From Ignavibacteriaceae bacterium (lineage in GTDB: Bacteria > Bacteroidota > Ignavibacteria > Ignavibacteriales > Ignavibacteriaceae), in NCBI GenBank assembly GCA_013388525.1, contig JACAFA010000111.1, positions 1 through 56,197 on the forward strand: a DNA stretch of 56,197 nt. The letters are read 5' to 3'. This document shows positions 1 to 11,792 of the stretch, piece by piece. The position numbers and the translations under genes are program-made. Position 1 is the first letter of the stretch, and each line of letters starts with the position of its first letter. A model generated the notes under the pieces. The model was not told where the DNA came from and did not search any database. It saw nothing but the letters and a program-made list of their open reading frames with translations.

Positions 1-30
1 AGAATTTTAATAGAACTTAGGAGATAAAAT

Positions 31-3000
31 ATGGCTTTCAGAATCCAAGAACATGCAATGATGGATATAGACAGCATTACGATTAGTCTTGCAAGTCCCG
101 ATGATATTTTATCAAGATCTTATGGAGAGGTTACTAAGCCTGAAACGATTAATTACAGATCATTCCGTCCGGAAAAAGATGGATTGTTCTGTGAAAAGAT
201 ATTTGGTCCTACCAGAGATTGGGAATGTTTTTGCGGGAAGTATAAAAGAATCAGATATAAAGGAATTATCTGCGATCGTTGCGGTGTTGAAGTAACTCAG
301 AAAAGTGTTCGCCGCGAAAGAATGGGACATATTGGTCTAGCAGTTCCGGTTGTACATATCTGGTTTTTCAGAGCACAACCCTCGAAGATTGGAAATATTA
401 TTGGGCTTAGTCTTAAAGAACTTGAAAAAGTTATTTATTACGAATCTTATATTGTTCTTAATCCGGGTCCAACCGGGCTGAAAAAAGGTGATCTCATTTC
501 AGAAGATCAATACTTTGAGGTGATGAGTTCTTTACCTTCAGAAAACCAGAGGTTTGAAGATACCCATCCGGATAAATTTGTTGCAAAAATTGGTGGCGAC
601 GCAGTTAAAACAATTCTGAAAAATACTAATATTGAAAAACTTTCAGAGGAACTTCGTGAGCAAGTTAAAGTTGAAACTTCCCAGCAAAAGAAAGCGGATA
701 TCCTTAAAAGGTTAAGAGTAATTGAGGCTTTCAAAGCTGAAAATACGAAAGTTGAGAATAAACCTGAGTGGATGGTACTAAGCTATATACCGGTTATTCC
801 ACCGGAACTAAGACCTCTTGTTCCACTTGAAGGTGGAAGGTTTGCAACGAGTGATTTAAATGATTTATATCGAAGAGTAATTATTCGTAATAATCGTTTA
901 AAGAGATTGATGGATATTAAAGCTCCGGAAGTAATTCTGCGAAACGAAAAGAGAATGCTTCAGGAAGCAGTTGATGCTCTTTTTGATAATTCAAGAAGAG
1001 GAAGCGCAGTCAGAAGTGATAGTAATCGTCCTTTGAAATCCTTAAGTGATATGCTTAAAGGAAAACAGGGAAGATTTCGTCAGAATCTATTAGGAAAAAG
1101 AGTTGACTATTCAGCACGTTCAGTTATTGTTGTCGGACCAGAGCTGAAACTTCATCAATGCGGGCTTCCGAAAGATATTGCAGTTGAGTTGTTCAAACCA
1201 TTTCTTATCAGAAAGCTGATTGAAAGAGGTCATAATAAAACTGTAAAAAGTGCACGCAAAGTTGTTGATAGAAAAGACCCGATGATCTGGGACATTCTGG
1301 AAAAAATAATTCAGGCTCATCCGGTACTTCTAAACCGTGCACCAACATTGCACAGATTGGGAATTCAAGCTTTTCAACCAATACTTATTGATGAAAAAGC
1401 AATCCAGCTTCACCCTATGGTTTGTACAGCATTCAACGCTGATTTCGATGGTGACCAGATGGCAGTTCATGTTCCCCTATCATACGAAGCACAGTTGGAA
1501 GCTGCTTTACTTATGCTAAGTAGTCATAATATTTTATCACCTCAGAACGGAAGTCCGATTGTAGTTCCAACTCAGGATATTATCCTTGGCTGCTATTATC
1601 TTACCAAACAGAAGGATGGTGATTTAGGAGAAGGAATGGTGTTTTATTCTCCTGAAGAAGTGATAATCGCTTATGACCACAAGAAAGTTGGATTGCATGC
1701 AAAAATTAAAGTTAAAATTAATGGTAGCTATATTGAAACAACTACTGGAAGAGTAATATTCAATCAAATTCTTCCTAAAGAAATGGGATACATAAATCAA
1801 TTGCTTATAAAGAAAGTATTCGGCGGAATTATAGGCAAAATGTATATCCAGCTCGGAAATAAAGTTACTGCAAAATTCCTCGATGATCTTAAGGATTTGG
1901 GTTTCAAATTCGCAAGTGAGGGTGGGTTATCTGTTAGTTTCGCTGATATGATTGTTCCTGAAGAAAAAGAAAATCTTATTAACAAAGCAAATAAAAAAGT
2001 TGATGGAATTCTGAATGAACACGAACAGGGTGTTATTACTGATGCAGAAAGATATAATAAGATAATAGACGTTTGGACACATACCACTAATGATGTTTCA
2101 AGAGCTCTCATGGAAAAAATTAAAAGAGCTGAAGGCGGATTCAATTCATTACACATGATGGTTGACTCTGGTGCAAGAGGTTCTCAGGAACAAGTAAGAC
2201 AGTTAGCTGGAATGAGAGGATTGATGATGAAACCTCAAAAAACATTATCAGGTCAGGCTGGTGAAATTATTGAGAACCCTATTGTTGCAAACTTTAAAGA
2301 AGGCTTAACAGTTCTTGAATATTTTATATCAACACACGGTGCAAGAAAAGGTTTAGCCGATACTGCCTTAAAAACTGCAGACGCAGGTTATTTAACGAGA
2401 AGACTAGTGGACGTTTCGCAGGATGTTATTATTACTGAAATAGATTGCGGAACCATTCTTGGAATAGAGGTAAAAGCTCTAAAAGATGTCGAACAGGAAA
2501 GAGAACCTTTAGGTGAACGCATAACCGGAAGGGTTGTTCAGGAAGATGTTTACCATCCTATTACTGAAGAATTAATTATTGAAACCGGTCAGATAATTAC
2601 TGAAGATATTGCCGAGAAAATAGAGGATGCAAATATTGATACGGTTTATATCAGGACAGTCTTAACTTGTGAATCCAAAAAAGGAGTATGTGCCAAATGT
2701 TATGGTAGAAATCTTACTACGAGTAAGCTTGTAGAAGTTGGCGAAGCGGTTGGAATTGTTGCAGCACAATCAATTGGTGAGCCCGGAACACAGCTTACTT
2801 TAAGAACTTTTCACCTCGGCGGTACATCTTCAAGAATTGCAACTCAATCACAGGTTGAAACAAATATTGAAGGAACAGCTAAGTTTGAAAAAATATCATT
2901 TGTAGAAAAGGTGATGCAAGATCCTTTTACGGGAAAGGACTATAAAGTAAAAGTCGTTACCGGTAGAAGAGGTGCAATTGGAATTTATGATGAGAACAAC

Positions 3001-4296
3001 CGTCAGCTTAAGAAATATGATGTTCCTTATGGCGCTGAATTAACTGTCGATGATGGACAAAGAGTAAATAAAAATGAACCACTTTATCATCACGATCCTT
3101 ATAACGCATTAATTATCGCTGATATCTCTGGTAAAGTTGGATTTGTTGATTTAATAGATGGTTCGACATTAAAGCAGGTTACTGATGAGCAGACCGGACA
3201 CGTTCAAAAAGTTGTTATTGATTCAAAAGATAAAACACTTACACCGAGTATAGTAATTGTAGCAGAAAACGGAGACAAAAAAACATTTAACCTGCCTACA
3301 AGATCATATCTTGCAGTTGAGGAAGGTGAATCGATCGCTGCAGGAACGGTTCTGGCAAAAATATCTAAACAAACAACCAAGACCAGGGACATAACTGGCG
3401 GTTTACCAAGGGTTACAGAACTTTTTGAAGCACGTAGTCCACAGGATCCGGCAATCGTTTCTGATATTGAAGGAATTGTAAAGTTTGGTGGAAGAAAAAA
3501 AGGTTCGCGAGAAATTTCAGTTGTTGCTCATGATGGATCGGATGAAAAGAAATATGCTGTTCCATTAGGTAAACACATACTCGTTCAGGAGGGTGATGAT
3601 ATACCTGCGGGTGAAAAAATTACTGACGGGCCAATGAATCCTCATGATATTTTGAGAATCAAAGGAACAAGTGCAGTTCAGGAATATCTTGTAAATGAAA
3701 TCCAGGATGTTTACCGTCTTCAAGGTGTTAAAATAAATGATAAACATATTGAGGTTATTGTAAGGCAAATGCTTCAGAAAGTTAGAGTGGTTTCTCCCGG
3801 TGATACTAAATTCCTTGAAGAAGATCTTGTTGATAGAATTGAATTTATTGAAGAGAATAATAAAATAATGAATATGGTTGTTGTTGAAGAAAAAGGTGAT
3901 TCGAGATTGAAAAATGGCACAATATTGCAAAAGACAAAAGCAAGAGAAATTAATGCCGATTTAAAAAAGCGCGAGAAAAAGCCAATGGAAGTAAGAGATG
4001 CAATGCCTGCAACTTTCGAGCACGTGCTTTTAGGTATAACTCAGGCAGCTCTATCCACCGAGAGTTTCTTATCTGCAGCTTCATTCCAGGAAACAACAAA
4101 GGTTCTTGCAAATGCTGCGATTCAGGCAAAAATTGACCGTTTGATTGGACTTAAAGAAAATATAGTTATGGGTCATTTAATCCCTGCTGGTACCGGACTG
4201 AAGAAGTATAGAAATTTAAAGTTAAAGACTGAATCAGAGGAAAAAATTGAATCTGCAGAGAAAGAATTGAAAGTAGAAGAAAGTAATATCGAATAG
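31..4296 (+). CDS. rpoC: DNA-directed RNA polymerase subunit beta'
   Basis: Largest catalytic subunit of RNA polymerase, 1421 residues, full length for the family. The N-terminal zinc ribbon has Cys at 66, 68, 81 and 84. The active-site loop NADFDGDQ is at 469-476; its three Asp residues bind the catalytic Mg2+. A second Cys cluster (880, 887, 890) is the family's other zinc site. The C-terminal end carries the usual conserved segment [20 protein letters not shown] followed by an acidic tail. The start ATG has a TAGGAG Shine-Dalgarno 7 bases upstream. rpoB would be expected just before the window. It is followed by the str genes on the same strand, with a promoter-like site between. Confidence 0.98.
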   Translation: MAFRIQEHAMMDIDSITISLASPDDILSRSYGEVTKPETINYRSFRPEKDGLFCEKIFGPTRDWECFCGKYKRIRYKGIICDRCGVEVTQKSVRRERMGHIGLAVPVVHIWFFRAQPSKIGNIIGLSLKELEKVIYYESYIVLNPGPTGLKKGDLISEDQYFEVMSSLPSENQRFEDTHPDKFVAKIGGDAVKTILKNTNIEKLSEELREQVKVETSQQKKADILKRLRVIEAFKAENTKVENKPEWMVLSYIPVIPPELRPLVPLEGGRFATSDLNDLYRRVIIRNNRLKRLMDIKAPEVILRNEKRMLQEAVDALFDNSRRGSAVRSDSNRPLKSLSDMLKGKQGRFRQNLLGKRVDYSARSVIVVGPELKLHQCGLPKDIAVELFKPFLIRKLIERGHNKTVKSARKVVDRKDPMIWDILEKIIQAHPVLLNRAPTLHRLGIQAFQPILIDEKAIQLHPMVCTAFNADFDGDQMAVHVPLSYEAQLEAALLMLSSHNILSPQNGSPIVVPTQDIILGCYYLTKQKDGDLGEGMVFYSPEEVIIAYDHKKVGLHAKIKVKINGSYIETTTGRVIFNQILPKEMGYINQLLIKKVFGGIIGKMYIQLGNKVTAKFLDDLKDLGFKFASEGGLSVSFADMIVPEEKENLINKANKKVDGILNEHEQGVITDAERYNKIIDVWTHTTNDVSRALMEKIKRAEGGFNSLHMMVDSGARGSQEQVRQLAGMRGLMMKPQKTLSGQAGEIIENPIVANFKEGLTVLEYFISTHGARKGLADTALKTADAGYLTRRLVDVSQDVIITEIDCGTILGIEVKALKDVEQEREPLGERITGRVVQEDVYHPITEELIIETGQIITEDIAEKIEDANIDTVYIRTVLTCESKKGVCAKCYGRNLTTSKLVEVGEAVGIVAAQSIGEPGTQLTLRTFHLGGTSSRIATQSQVETNIEGTAKFEKISFVEKVMQDPFTGKDYKVKVVTGRRGAIGIYDENNRQLKKYDVPYGAELTVDDGQRVNKNEPLYHHDPYNALIIADISGKVGFVDLIDGSTLKQVTDEQTGHVQKVVIDSKDKTLTPSIVIVAENGDKKTFNLPTRSYLAVEEGESIAAGTVLAKISKQTTKTRDITGGLPRVTELFEARSPQDPAIVSDIEGIVKFGGRKKGSREISVVAHDGSDEKKYAVPLGKHILVQEGDDIPAGEKITDGPMNPHDILRIKGTSAVQEYLVNEIQDVYRLQGVKINDKHIEVIVRQMLQKVRVVSPGDTKFLEEDLVDRIEFIEENNKIMNMVVVEEKGDSRLKNGTILQKTKAREINADLKKREKKPMEVRDAMPATFEHVLLGITQAALSTESFLSAASFQETTKVLANAAIQAKIDRLIGLKENIVMGHLIPAGTGLKKYRNLKLKTESEEKIESAEKELKVEESNIE

Positions 4297-4316
4297 TTTT
4301 TTATTTGTGATTGATT

Positions 4317-4350
4317 TTCTTGACTTAATTGTAATCAAGAAGTATATTTG
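4317..4350 (+). promoter_or_regulatory. Promoter upstream of rpsL with overlapping inverted repeat
   Basis: TTGACT at 4320-4325 is followed after 17 bases by TATATT at 4343-4348, a near-consensus sigma70-type pair. TATATTTG at 4343-4350 also fits the Bacteroidetes -7 element TAnnTTTG. The inverted repeat TTCTTGA / TCAAGAA (4317-4323 and 4335-4341) overlaps the upstream element, so it could be an operator. It has no T-tract and is not a convincing rpoC terminator. Inferred from sequence only. Confidence 0.6.
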
Positions 4351-4392
4351 AAATCCGAATTTTTTTATATGAATAAAACTTAGGAGAAAGTA

Positions 4393-4767
4393 TTGCCAAC
4401 TATAAATCAACTTGTCAGAAAAGGACGAGTTCAGATATTATCGAAGAATAAAGCCCCGGCTTTAAGTGCTTGTCCACAGAAGCGTGGAGTTTGCACACGT
4501 GTATATACAACTACTCCTAAGAAGCCTAATTCAGCACTAAGAAAAGTTGCAAGAGTAAGGTTAACAAATCAGATGGAAGTGACAGCCTATATTCCGGGAG
4601 AAGGTCATAATCTTCAGGAACATTCGATTGTTTTGATTAGAGGTGGTCGTGTAAAAGATTTACCTGGCGTTAGATATCATATAATTCGGGGTACACTGGA
4701 TACAAGCGGTGTGGAAGATCGTAAAAAAGGCAGATCTAAATATGGAGCCAAAAAACCAAAATCTTAA
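4393..4767 (+). CDS. rpsL: 30S ribosomal protein S12
   Basis: Decoding-centre protein of the small subunit, 124 residues, normal length. The conserved [13 protein letters not shown] segment, which holds the lysine altered in streptomycin-resistant mutants of other bacteria, is in its sensitive form. The start is TTG, preceded by a strong TAGGAG; the protein begins [12 protein letters not shown] as in the family. First gene of the str cluster; rpsG follows after 6 bases. Confidence 0.97.
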   Translation: MPTINQLVRKGRVQILSKNKAPALSACPQKRGVCTRVYTTTPKKPNSALRKVARVRLTNQMEVTAYIPGEGHNLQEHSIVLIRGGRVKDLPGVRYHIIRGTLDTSGVEDRKKGRSKYGAKKPKS

Positions 4768-4773
4768 TTAATT

Positions 4774-5241
4774 ATGAGAAAAAGAAAAGCAGAAAAAAGA
4801 TTTATTAAACCAGATCCTAAATTCAATGATGTAACGGTGTCTAAGTTTATAAATGTCTTGATGAACGAAGGGAAAAAGTCAGCAGCAAGAAAAATAGTTT
4901 ACGGTGCGTTTGATATTATTGAAGGAAAAACAAAAAAAACAGGTCTGGAAGTTTTTAAACAGGCATTATCTAATGTGCAACCGATAATAGAAGTCAGAAG
5001 CAGAAGAGTTGGTGGTGCAACTTATCAGGTGCCAAGTGAAGTTAGACCAGAGCGAAGAACTGCTCTTGCGATGCGTTGGATAAAAACTTATGCGAGCCAA
5101 AGGGGCGATAAAACTATGTCACAAAAGCTTGCTCAGGAACTGATAGCCGCTTCAAATAATGAAGGATCAGCAGTTAAAAAGAAAGATGACACTCATAAGA
5201 TGGCTGAAGCGAATAAAGCTTTTGCTCACTTTAAGTGGTAA
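4774..5241 (+). CDS. rpsG: 30S ribosomal protein S7
   Basis: Primary 16S rRNA-binding protein of the 30S head, 155 residues, close to the usual 156. The GGATYQVP segment and the C-terminal AHFKW are typical. The ATG start has no evident Shine-Dalgarno and lies 6 bases after the rpsL stop, so translation is probably coupled to rpsL. In other bacteria S7 autoregulates the str operon by binding between rpsL and rpsG; here that gap is only 6 bases, so any such site would have to use coding sequence. Confidence 0.97.
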   Translation: MRKRKAEKRFIKPDPKFNDVTVSKFINVLMNEGKKSAARKIVYGAFDIIEGKTKKTGLEVFKQALSNVQPIIEVRSRRVGGATYQVPSEVRPERRTALAMRWIKTYASQRGDKTMSQKLAQELIAASNNEGSAVKKKDDTHKMAEANKAFAHFKW

Positions 5242-5258
5242 TGTTTGAAAAAGGATTT

Positions 5259-7355
5259 ATGTCTAAGAAAGTTAACATAGAACGTGTTCGAAATATTGGT
5301 ATAATGGCTCATATTGATGCGGGTAAAACCACAACTACTGAGCGAATTCTTTTTTATACTGGTAAACTGCATCGACTTGGAGAAGTTCATGATGGTGCAG
5401 CAGTTATGGATTGGATGGAACAGGAAAAAGAGCGTGGAATTACAATTACCAGCGCTGCGACAACCTGTTTTTGGAATGATCACCAAATAAATATTATTGA
5501 TACTCCCGGTCACGTAGACTTTACAGTAGAAGTCGAGCGTTCTTTAAGAGTTTTAGATGGAGCAGTAGCTCTATTCTGCGCTGTTGGTGGTGTTGAACCG
5601 CAATCTGAAACCGTTTGGCGACAGGCTGATAAATATGGTGTACCAAGAATCGCTTTTATTAATAAGGTGGATAGAATTGGTGCTGATTTTTATAATGCAG
5701 TTCAGATGATGAAAGATCGTCTTAAAGCAAATGCTGTCCCAATAAACTTGCCTATTGGTCAAGGTGATATGTTTTCCGGAGTTATTGACTTGATTCATTT
5801 TAATGCCAGAATGTACCATGAAGAAACTTTTGGTGCTACGTTCGAAGATATACCAATACCCCAGGATTTATTAGAGATGGCTAATAAATACAGAACTCAG
5901 ATGCTAGAAGCTGTATCTGATGTTGATGATACGTTGCTTGAAAAATATCTTGAAGGTAAAGAAATCAGTCCTTCAGAAGTAATTGCTGTTCTAAGAAAAG
6001 CAACAATTGAATCCAAAATAATTCCTGTCCTTTGTGGTTCCGCATTTAAAAATAAAGGAATTCAGAAATTACTTGACTATGTAGTTGAGTTGTTACCTTC
6101 ACCGGTTGACTTTAAAGAGATTGAAGCTCATCACGTTGGTATTAATGATATTGTAACCAGAAAAATTGACGAAAAAGAAAAATTTGTTGCTTTAGCATTT
6201 AAAATTATGAACGACCCCTATGTTGGGAAACTTTGTTTCTTCAGAGTTTACGCTGGAACACTAAAAGCAGGCTCTTATGTTTATAACTCAGTTAGCCAGA
6301 GAAAAGAAAGAATAGGCAGACTTCTGCAGATGCATGCTAATCATCGTGAAGATATAAATGAAGTAAAAGCCGGAGATATTGCAGCTGCTGTTGGTTTAAA
6401 ACATACAAGAACAGGTGATACTCTTTGTAGTGAAGAAGATCCGATTATTCTTGAAAAAATGTCTTTCCCGGAACCGGTTATTCAAATTGCAATTGAACCG
6501 AAGACTAAAGCAGATCAGGATAAATTATCTGATTCTTTATCAAAATTAGCTGATGAGGATCCGACTTTCAGAGTTAGTGTTAATCAGGAAACAGGTCAAA
6601 CTTTAATCAGTGGAATGGGAGAACTTCACCTGGAAATTCTTGTTGACAGAATGAAGAGAGAATTTAAAGTTGAAGCAAACATTGGTAAACCACAGGTAGC
6701 TTATAGAGAGACTATTACTGAAACAGTAAAAGCCGAAGGCAAATTTATCAAGCAATCAGGTGGACGCGGTAAATATGGACACGTTGAAATCGAATTAGGG
6801 CCAAATGAACCCGGGAAAGGCTTTGAATTTATAAATGCAATTGTAGGCGGATCAATTCCAAAAGAATATATACCGGCAGTATCAGCAGGCATTCAGGAAG
6901 CAATGAGGAATGGAGTTGTTGCTGGTTTTCCGGTTGTTGATGTGAAAGCTAAATTATACGATGGTTCATATCACGAAGTTGATTCAGATGAATTATCATT
7001 CAAAGTTGCTGGATCAATGGCATTTAAAAATGGATCGCAGAAGGCAAAACCAATATTACTTGAGCCAATTATGGCAGTTGAAGTTGTAACACCTGAAGAT
7101 TATTTAGGTGATGTAATGGGTGATTTAAACTCCAGAAGAGGTAAAATTGAAGGATTCAGTGCAAGAAAAGATGCACAGATTATCAAAGCACTAGTACCTC
7201 TATCTGAAATGTTTGGTTATGCAACAATTCTGAGGTCGATGACGCAAGGAAGAGCAATCTATACAATGCAGTTTGATCATTATCAGCAAGTACCTCAATC
7301 TATTGCGGAAGAAATAGCTGAAAAATCAATGGGAAAAAAATCAGCAGCAGTTTAA
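5259..7355 (+). CDS. fusA: Elongation factor G
   Basis: Translocation GTPase that moves tRNA and mRNA through the ribosome and helps recycle it. The P-loop AHIDAGKT is at 17-24, followed by the DTPGH and NKVD nucleotide motifs, then domains II to V. The chosen ATG gives [14 protein letters not shown] and 698 residues; it follows an AAGGA stretch. In-frame alternatives are ATG at 5241, which overlaps the rpsG stop, and GTG at 5235. The C-terminus ends with a Lys/Ser/Ala tail. No second fusA is visible in the window. Confidence 0.97.
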   Translation: MSKKVNIERVRNIGIMAHIDAGKTTTTERILFYTGKLHRLGEVHDGAAVMDWMEQEKERGITITSAATTCFWNDHQINIIDTPGHVDFTVEVERSLRVLDGAVALFCAVGGVEPQSETVWRQADKYGVPRIAFINKVDRIGADFYNAVQMMKDRLKANAVPINLPIGQGDMFSGVIDLIHFNARMYHEETFGATFEDIPIPQDLLEMANKYRTQMLEAVSDVDDTLLEKYLEGKEISPSEVIAVLRKATIESKIIPVLCGSAFKNKGIQKLLDYVVELLPSPVDFKEIEAHHVGINDIVTRKIDEKEKFVALAFKIMNDPYVGKLCFFRVYAGTLKAGSYVYNSVSQRKERIGRLLQMHANHREDINEVKAGDIAAAVGLKHTRTGDTLCSEEDPIILEKMSFPEPVIQIAIEPKTKADQDKLSDSLSKLADEDPTFRVSVNQETGQTLISGMGELHLEILVDRMKREFKVEANIGKPQVAYRETITETVKAEGKFIKQSGGRGKYGHVEIELGPNEPGKGFEFINAIVGGSIPKEYIPAVSAGIQEAMRNGVVAGFPVVDVKAKLYDGSYHEVDSDELSFKVAGSMAFKNGSQKAKPILLEPIMAVEVVTPEDYLGDVMGDLNSRRGKIEGFSARKDAQIIKALVPLSEMFGYATILRSMTQGRAIYTMQFDHYQQVPQSIAEEIAEKSMGKKSAAV

Positions 7356-7403
7356 TTAACAATGAATAAACAAAAAAAGGAACAAATTTAAAAGGAGAAA
7401 CCG

Positions 7404-8612
7404 ATGGCAAAAGAAAAATTTGACAGAAGTAAGCCGCACGTTAACGTTGGAACAATTGGTCACGTAGATCATGGTAAAACAACTTTAACTGCCGCCATCA
7501 CAATGGCTCTTAACAAGAAGGGCTTATCAGAAATTAGGACATTCGATAGTATTGATAATGCACCTGAAGAAAGAGAGAGAGGCATTACGATTGCAACTGC
7601 CCACGTGGAATATTCAACTGAAAAAAGACACTACGCTCACGTAGATTGTCCTGGCCACGCGGACTATGTTAAGAACATGATTACCGGTGCTGCACAAATG
7701 GATGGTGCTATTCTGGTTGTCGCCGCTACGGATGGACCAATGCCTCAGACCAGAGAGCATATTCTCCTTGCAAGACAGGTTGGTGTTCCTAGAATAGTTG
7801 TATTTATGAATAAAGTTGATATGGTTGATGATCCTGAACTTCTCGAATTAGTTGAAGTTGAGTTGAGAGACTTATTAAATTCTTATGAGTTTCCTGGTGA
7901 TGAAATCCCAATTATTCAGGGTTCAGCATTAAAAGCACTTGAAGCTGCTTCAAGCAAAGATACAAAAGTAGATGATCCAAATCTTGATTGTATCTGGAAA
8001 CTTATGGATGCAGTGGATTCATATATTCCGATTCCACAAAGAGAAACTTCCAAACCATTCCTGATGCCTGTTGAGGACGTATTCTCAATTACTGGTCGTG
8101 GAACAGTTGCTACCGGTAGAGTGGAAAGAGGTGAAGTAAAACTTGGTGAAGAAGTCGAGTTAATCGGTCTTGGTATTCACAAAAAAACAGTCGTTACCGG
8201 AATTGAAATGTTCCGAAAAGAACTTGATTCAGCAATTGCTGGTGATAACGCTGGAATTTTGTTAAGAGGTGTTGATAAAAATGAAATTGAAAGAGGAATG
8301 GTTCTGGCAAAAACCGGTTCCATCACGCCTCATACAGTATTTGAAGGATCAGTTTACATTCTTTCAAAGAATGAAGGTGGAAGACACACACCGTTCTTTA
8401 ATGGTTACAGACCGCAGTTCTATTTCAGAACTACTGACGTAACCGGCGTTGCTACTCTTCCCGAAGGTACAGAAATGGTTATGCCTGGTGATAATGTTAA
8501 GCTTAAAGTTGAATTGATTTCCGAGATTGCGATGGAAGAAGGTTTAAGATTCGCTATTCGTGAAGGTGGCCGAACCGTTGGTGCGGGTGTTGTAACAAAA
8601 ATTATTAAATAA
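7404..8612 (+). CDS. tuf: Elongation factor Tu
   Basis: GTPase that delivers aminoacyl-tRNA to the ribosome, 402 residues. P-loop GHVDHGKT is at 19-26; DCPGH and NKVD follow, then the two beta-barrel domains ending [11 protein letters not shown] clear AAGGAG precedes the ATG. A hairpin terminator lies 18 bases downstream, so tuf probably closes the str transcription unit. Confidence 0.98.
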   Translation: MAKEKFDRSKPHVNVGTIGHVDHGKTTLTAAITMALNKKGLSEIRTFDSIDNAPEERERGITIATAHVEYSTEKRHYAHVDCPGHADYVKNMITGAAQMDGAILVVAATDGPMPQTREHILLARQVGVPRIVVFMNKVDMVDDPELLELVEVELRDLLNSYEFPGDEIPIIQGSALKALEAASSKDTKVDDPNLDCIWKLMDAVDSYIPIPQRETSKPFLMPVEDVFSITGRGTVATGRVERGEVKLGEEVELIGLGIHKKTVVTGIEMFRKELDSAIAGDNAGILLRGVDKNEIERGMVLAKTGSITPHTVFEGSVYILSKNEGGRHTPFFNGYRPQFYFRTTDVTGVATLPEGTEMVMPGDNVKLKVELISEIAMEEGLRFAIREGGRTVGAGVVTKIIK

Positions 8613-8630
8613 TTAAAAATATTCTATCAA

Positions 8631-8661
8631 GAAAAGGGAGACCTGATCTCCCTTTTCATTT
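8631..8661 (+). terminator. Intrinsic terminator or attenuator between tuf and rpsJ
   Basis: A perfect 11-bp stem (8631-8641 with 8647-8657) has a 5-base loop CCTGA. The descending arm ends in TTTTC and is followed by ATTT. It lies within the 73-base tuf-rpsJ gap, so it could separate str from S10 or only attenuate transcription into S10. The downstream T-run is weak, which argues for partial read-through. Confidence 0.65.
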
Positions 8662-8685
8662 GTGCTAAATAAAAGGAGTTTCTAA

Positions 8686-8994
8686 GTGCCCGGTCAGAAA
8701 ATCAGAATCAAGTTGAAATCTTACGATCATATTTTGATTGATAAGTCAACTGAGAAAATCATTAAGACTGTTAGAAGTACAGGAGCTGTAGTTTCAGGTC
8801 CAATACCACTTCCAACCAGGAAAACGGTTTATACTGTACTGAGATCTCCTCACGTTGATAAAAAATCGAGAGAGCAGTTCGAAACACGTGCACATAAAAG
8901 AATAATTGATATTCATAATTCAAATAACAAAACCGTCGATTCATTAAGTAAACTTGATATTCCGGCGGGTGTTGACATCGAAATAAAGTTATAA
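8686..8994 (+). CDS. rpsJ: 30S ribosomal protein S10
   Basis: Small-subunit head protein, 102 residues, also the NusB partner in antitermination in well-studied bacteria. Starts [15 protein letters not shown] and contains GPIPLPTRK, both diagnostic. The start is GTG with AAAAGGAG upstream. First gene of the S10 cluster, after the post-tuf hairpin; no clear promoter was seen in the short gap. Confidence 0.97.
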   Translation: MPGQKIRIKLKSYDHILIDKSTEKIIKTVRSTGAVVSGPIPLPTRKTVYTVLRSPHVDKKSREQFETRAHKRIIDIHNSNNKTVDSLSKLDIPAGVDIEIKL

Positions 8995-9012
8995 TTTAAA
9001 ACCGAGTTTATT

Positions 9013-9636
9013 ATGCCTGGTATGTTAGGTAAAAAAATAGGAATGACAAGCATCTTTAATACTGAAGGTGATTTAGTAACGGTCACTGTTATTCAGGCAG
9101 GACCTTGTAAGGTTGTTTCTCTTCGTGATAAAGACAAAGATGGTTATTCGGCTGTTGTTTTGGGTTTCGAAGAGAGAAAAGAAAAACATGTAACTAAACC
9201 GGTTTTAGGACAATTCAGAAAAAATAATATTTCACCTCTGAGAATAGTTAAAGAGTTTAAGAATTTTGATACCAGCAGTTTAAAAGTTGGTGATGATTTA
9301 AAAGTTGATCTCTTTAAAGAAGGAGACATAATTAAGGTAAGAGGTAAAAGTAAAGGTAAAGGATTTCAGGGAGTGATGAAACGCCATAACTTCGGTGGTG
9401 TTGGCGGAACCACTCACGGACAAAGTGATAGACTGAGAGCACCCGGGTCAATCGGTGCGAGCTCATATCCTTCAAGAGTTTTTAAAGGACAAAGGATGGC
9501 AGGAAGAAAAGGCTTTGAGAATGTTACTGTTCGTAATCTCAAAGTAATTAAAATTATCCCCGAAGATAATCTGATAATGGTTAAAGGTGCTGTCCCTGGA
9601 TCAATAAATTCAATAGTTGAATTGATTAAGCCATAA
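9013..9636 (+). CDS. rplC: 50S ribosomal protein L3
   Basis: Early-assembly large-subunit protein that reaches towards the peptidyl transferase centre, 207 residues. Starts MPGMLGKKIGMTSIF. The central loop GGVGGTTHGQSDRLRAPGSI contains the conserved Gln that is methylated in some bacteria. Lies 18 bases after rpsJ in canonical S10 order. Confidence 0.97.
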   Translation: MPGMLGKKIGMTSIFNTEGDLVTVTVIQAGPCKVVSLRDKDKDGYSAVVLGFEERKEKHVTKPVLGQFRKNNISPLRIVKEFKNFDTSSLKVGDDLKVDLFKEGDIIKVRGKSKGKGFQGVMKRHNFGGVGGTTHGQSDRLRAPGSIGASSYPSRVFKGQRMAGRKGFENVTVRNLKVIKIIPEDNLIMVKGAVPGSINSIVELIKP

Positions 9637-9668
9637 GCTTACAAATAAGAATTAATAGCTGAACTATC

Positions 9669-10319
9669 ATGACATTAGAGATATTAAAAATAGACGGAAA
9701 ACCTTCAGGTAAGAAAGTTGAACTTGATGATGAGATCTTTGGTATTCAACCGAATGATCACGCAATTTATCTTTCTGTTAAAGCCTTTCTTGCTAATCAA
9801 AGACAGGGCACTCATAAAGCTAAAGAAAGATCTGAAGTAAGAGGCGGAGGTAAAAAGCCCTGGAGACAAAAAGGAAGAGGAACTGCCAGAGCAGGTACAA
9901 TTCGTTCTCCTTTGTGGGTTGGCGGTGGAACCATTTTCGGACCTCGCCCGAGAGATTACAGACAGAAGCTTCCGCAAAAAGTAAAACAACTTGCAAGAAA
10001 ATCTGCTCTCAGCTATAAAATTAAAGATGAGCAATTAATTGTTGTTGAAGATTTTTCCTTTGAAAAACCAAGGACAAAAGATTTTCTTTCAATGATGGAA
10101 GCACTGAAACTAAATGGAAAAAAAATTCTCTTATTAACCGGAAGGAATGAATCTAATATTTATAAATCCGGCAGAAACATTAATAAAGTTAGTGTAATGG
10201 AAGCAAGTAAGGCTTCGACTTATGATATATTGAACAATCAGGTGCTGATTTTACAGCAAAATGCAGTTGAAGCTATTTCCCAAACTTTCGGTGAATCTGA
10301 AGAAAAGGCGGTGAACTAG
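9669..10319 (+). CDS. rplD: 50S ribosomal protein L4
   Basis: Large-subunit protein lining the exit tunnel, 216 residues. The tunnel loop region KKPWRQKGRGTARAGTIRSP matches the family. In E. coli L4 represses its own S10 operon; no equivalent leader could be assigned here. Follows rplC after 32 bases; rplW starts 3 bases downstream. Confidence 0.96.
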   Translation: MTLEILKIDGKPSGKKVELDDEIFGIQPNDHAIYLSVKAFLANQRQGTHKAKERSEVRGGGKKPWRQKGRGTARAGTIRSPLWVGGGTIFGPRPRDYRQKLPQKVKQLARKSALSYKIKDEQLIVVEDFSFEKPRTKDFLSMMEALKLNGKKILLLTGRNESNIYKSGRNINKVSVMEASKASTYDILNNQVLILQQNAVEAISQTFGESEEKAVN

Positions 10320-10322
10320 TCT

Positions 10323-10616
10323 ATGCACCAGATATTGATTAGCCCTCTTATTACTGAAAAGATGACAAACATTACTGCTGATAAAGGCAAGTACGGTTTT
10401 CTGGTCAATCCGAAAGCAAATAAAATACAAATAGCCAAAGCTATTGAAGAGAAATTCAATGTGCACGTTACAGATGTTAAGACTATAAATCACCCGGGTA
10501 AAATGAAAACGCAGTTTAGAAAAAGCGGCAGATTTACCGGGAAGACAGCAAAATTTAAAAAGGCAATTATTACCCTGAAAGAAGGGGAAAAAATAGAGCT
10601 ATTCGAAGCCGTTTAA
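10323..10616 (+). CDS. rplW: 50S ribosomal protein L23
   Basis: Exit-tunnel rim protein, docking site for trigger factor and signal recognition particle, 97 residues. The LITEKMT start and KYGFLV motif are typical. The start lies 3 bases after the rplD stop with no separate Shine-Dalgarno, suggesting translational coupling. Confidence 0.96.
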   Translation: MHQILISPLITEKMTNITADKGKYGFLVNPKANKIQIAKAIEEKFNVHVTDVKTINHPGKMKTQFRKSGRFTGKTAKFKKAIITLKEGEKIELFEAV

Positions 10617-10638
10617 CCTGTAGAGAAAAGGTAAAGTA

Positions 10639-11466
10639 ATGGGAATAAAAAAATTAAAACCGGTAACACCAGGAACAAGATTTAAAAGCAATTTTACTTT
10701 TGAAGAGATAACAAAATCTACTCCTGAGAAATCGTTGACTGTTGCTCTGAGAAAATCTGGCGGCAGAAATAATCTTGGCAGAATTACCGCAAGACATATT
10801 GGTGGTGGTCATAAAAGAAGATATAGAATAATTGACTTTAAAAGAGATAAGCACGGTATTCCAGCAAAAGTATTTTCTATTGAATATGATCCGAACAGAT
10901 CAGCAAGAATTGCTTTGTTACATTATGCTGATGGTGAAAAGAGATATATAATTGCACCAAATGGATTGAAGGTTGGTGATAAAATTTCCTCAGGTCCTGG
11001 AAGTGAAATTTCCGTTGGGAATGCTTTACCACTTAAAGATATGCCTCTTGGCAGTTTTGTTCATAATGTTGAAATCAAACCAGATAAAGGTGGTCAACTT
11101 GGTAGAAGTGCTGGCAGTTCACTTCAACTGATGGCAAAAGAAGGAAACTTTGCACAGTTGAAAATGCCTTCAGGTGAGGTGAGATTGATAAATGTAAATT
11201 GTCTTGCTACTTATGGAATGGTAGGAAATTCTGAACACGAAAATATCAGTCTTGGTAAAGCAGGTAGAACAAGATGGCTTGGTAAAAGATCCTATGTAAG
11301 AGGTGTTGCAATGAATCCTGTAGATCATCCTATGTGTGGTGGTGAAGGTAAAACATCTGGTGGTGGACATCCTGTTTCTCCCTGGGGACAAAAGTCAAAG
11401 GGATTGAAAACTCGTAAAAGAAAAAATCCATCTAATAAATACATTATTAAAAGAAGGAAAAATTAG
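10639..11466 (+). CDS. rplB: 50S ribosomal protein L2
   Basis: Large-subunit protein needed for subunit association and the peptidyl transferase region, 275 residues. All family blocks are present. The motif usually NPVDHPHGGGEG reads [12 protein letters not shown], so the widely conserved second His is Met followed by Cys. To my knowledge a Met at this place is common in Bacteroidota, so it works as a lineage mark rather than a defect. Lys/Arg-rich C-terminus as usual. Confidence 0.97.
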   Translation: MGIKKLKPVTPGTRFKSNFTFEEITKSTPEKSLTVALRKSGGRNNLGRITARHIGGGHKRRYRIIDFKRDKHGIPAKVFSIEYDPNRSARIALLHYADGEKRYIIAPNGLKVGDKISSGPGSEISVGNALPLKDMPLGSFVHNVEIKPDKGGQLGRSAGSSLQLMAKEGNFAQLKMPSGEVRLINVNCLATYGMVGNSEHENISLGKAGRTRWLGKRSYVRGVAMNPVDHPMCGGEGKTSGGGHPVSPWGQKSKGLKTRKRKNPSNKYIIKRRKN

Positions 11467-11475
11467 GTTTAGATT

Positions 11476-11772
11476 ATGCCTCGTTCTGTAAAAAAAGGAC
11501 CATTTATTCATTATAAACTGCTTCAGAGAATTCAGCAGCTTAATAATATGAATCAGAAAAAAATTATAAAGACCTGGTCACGTGCATCTATTATTACACC
11601 CGATTTTGTTGGACATACCATAGCAGTGCATAATGGTAATAAGATGATCCCCATTTTTATTACTGAAAACATGGTCGGGCATAAATTAGGTGAATTTGCA
11701 CCGACAAGAATATTTAGAGGTCATCCGGGCACTAAAGCAGAAAAAGCTGAAAAATCAGTTAAAGCCGGTTAA
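11476..11772 (+). CDS. rpsS: 30S ribosomal protein S19
   Basis: Small-subunit head protein forming a complex with S13 near the A site, 98 residues. Starts [16 protein letters not shown] and contains [16 protein letters not shown] and the [11 protein letters not shown] block. C-terminus has a short Lys/Glu tail. Nine bases after rplB. Confidence 0.97.
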   Translation: MPRSVKKGPFIHYKLLQRIQQLNNMNQKKIIKTWSRASIITPDFVGHTIAVHNGNKMIPIFITENMVGHKLGEFAPTRIFRGHPGTKAEKAEKSVKAG

Positions 11773-11792
11773 AGCAGGAAAGATTAATTACG

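Noticed and set aside
1797..2156. Antisense open frame of 119 codons inside rpoC
   Set aside because: Shadow of a highly conserved gene; no ribosome site and no recognisable protein.
11320..11345. HPMC in L2 as a sequencing error or functional defect
   Set aside because: Met in place of the second His occurs in L2 of this phylum, and the rest of the protein is intact.
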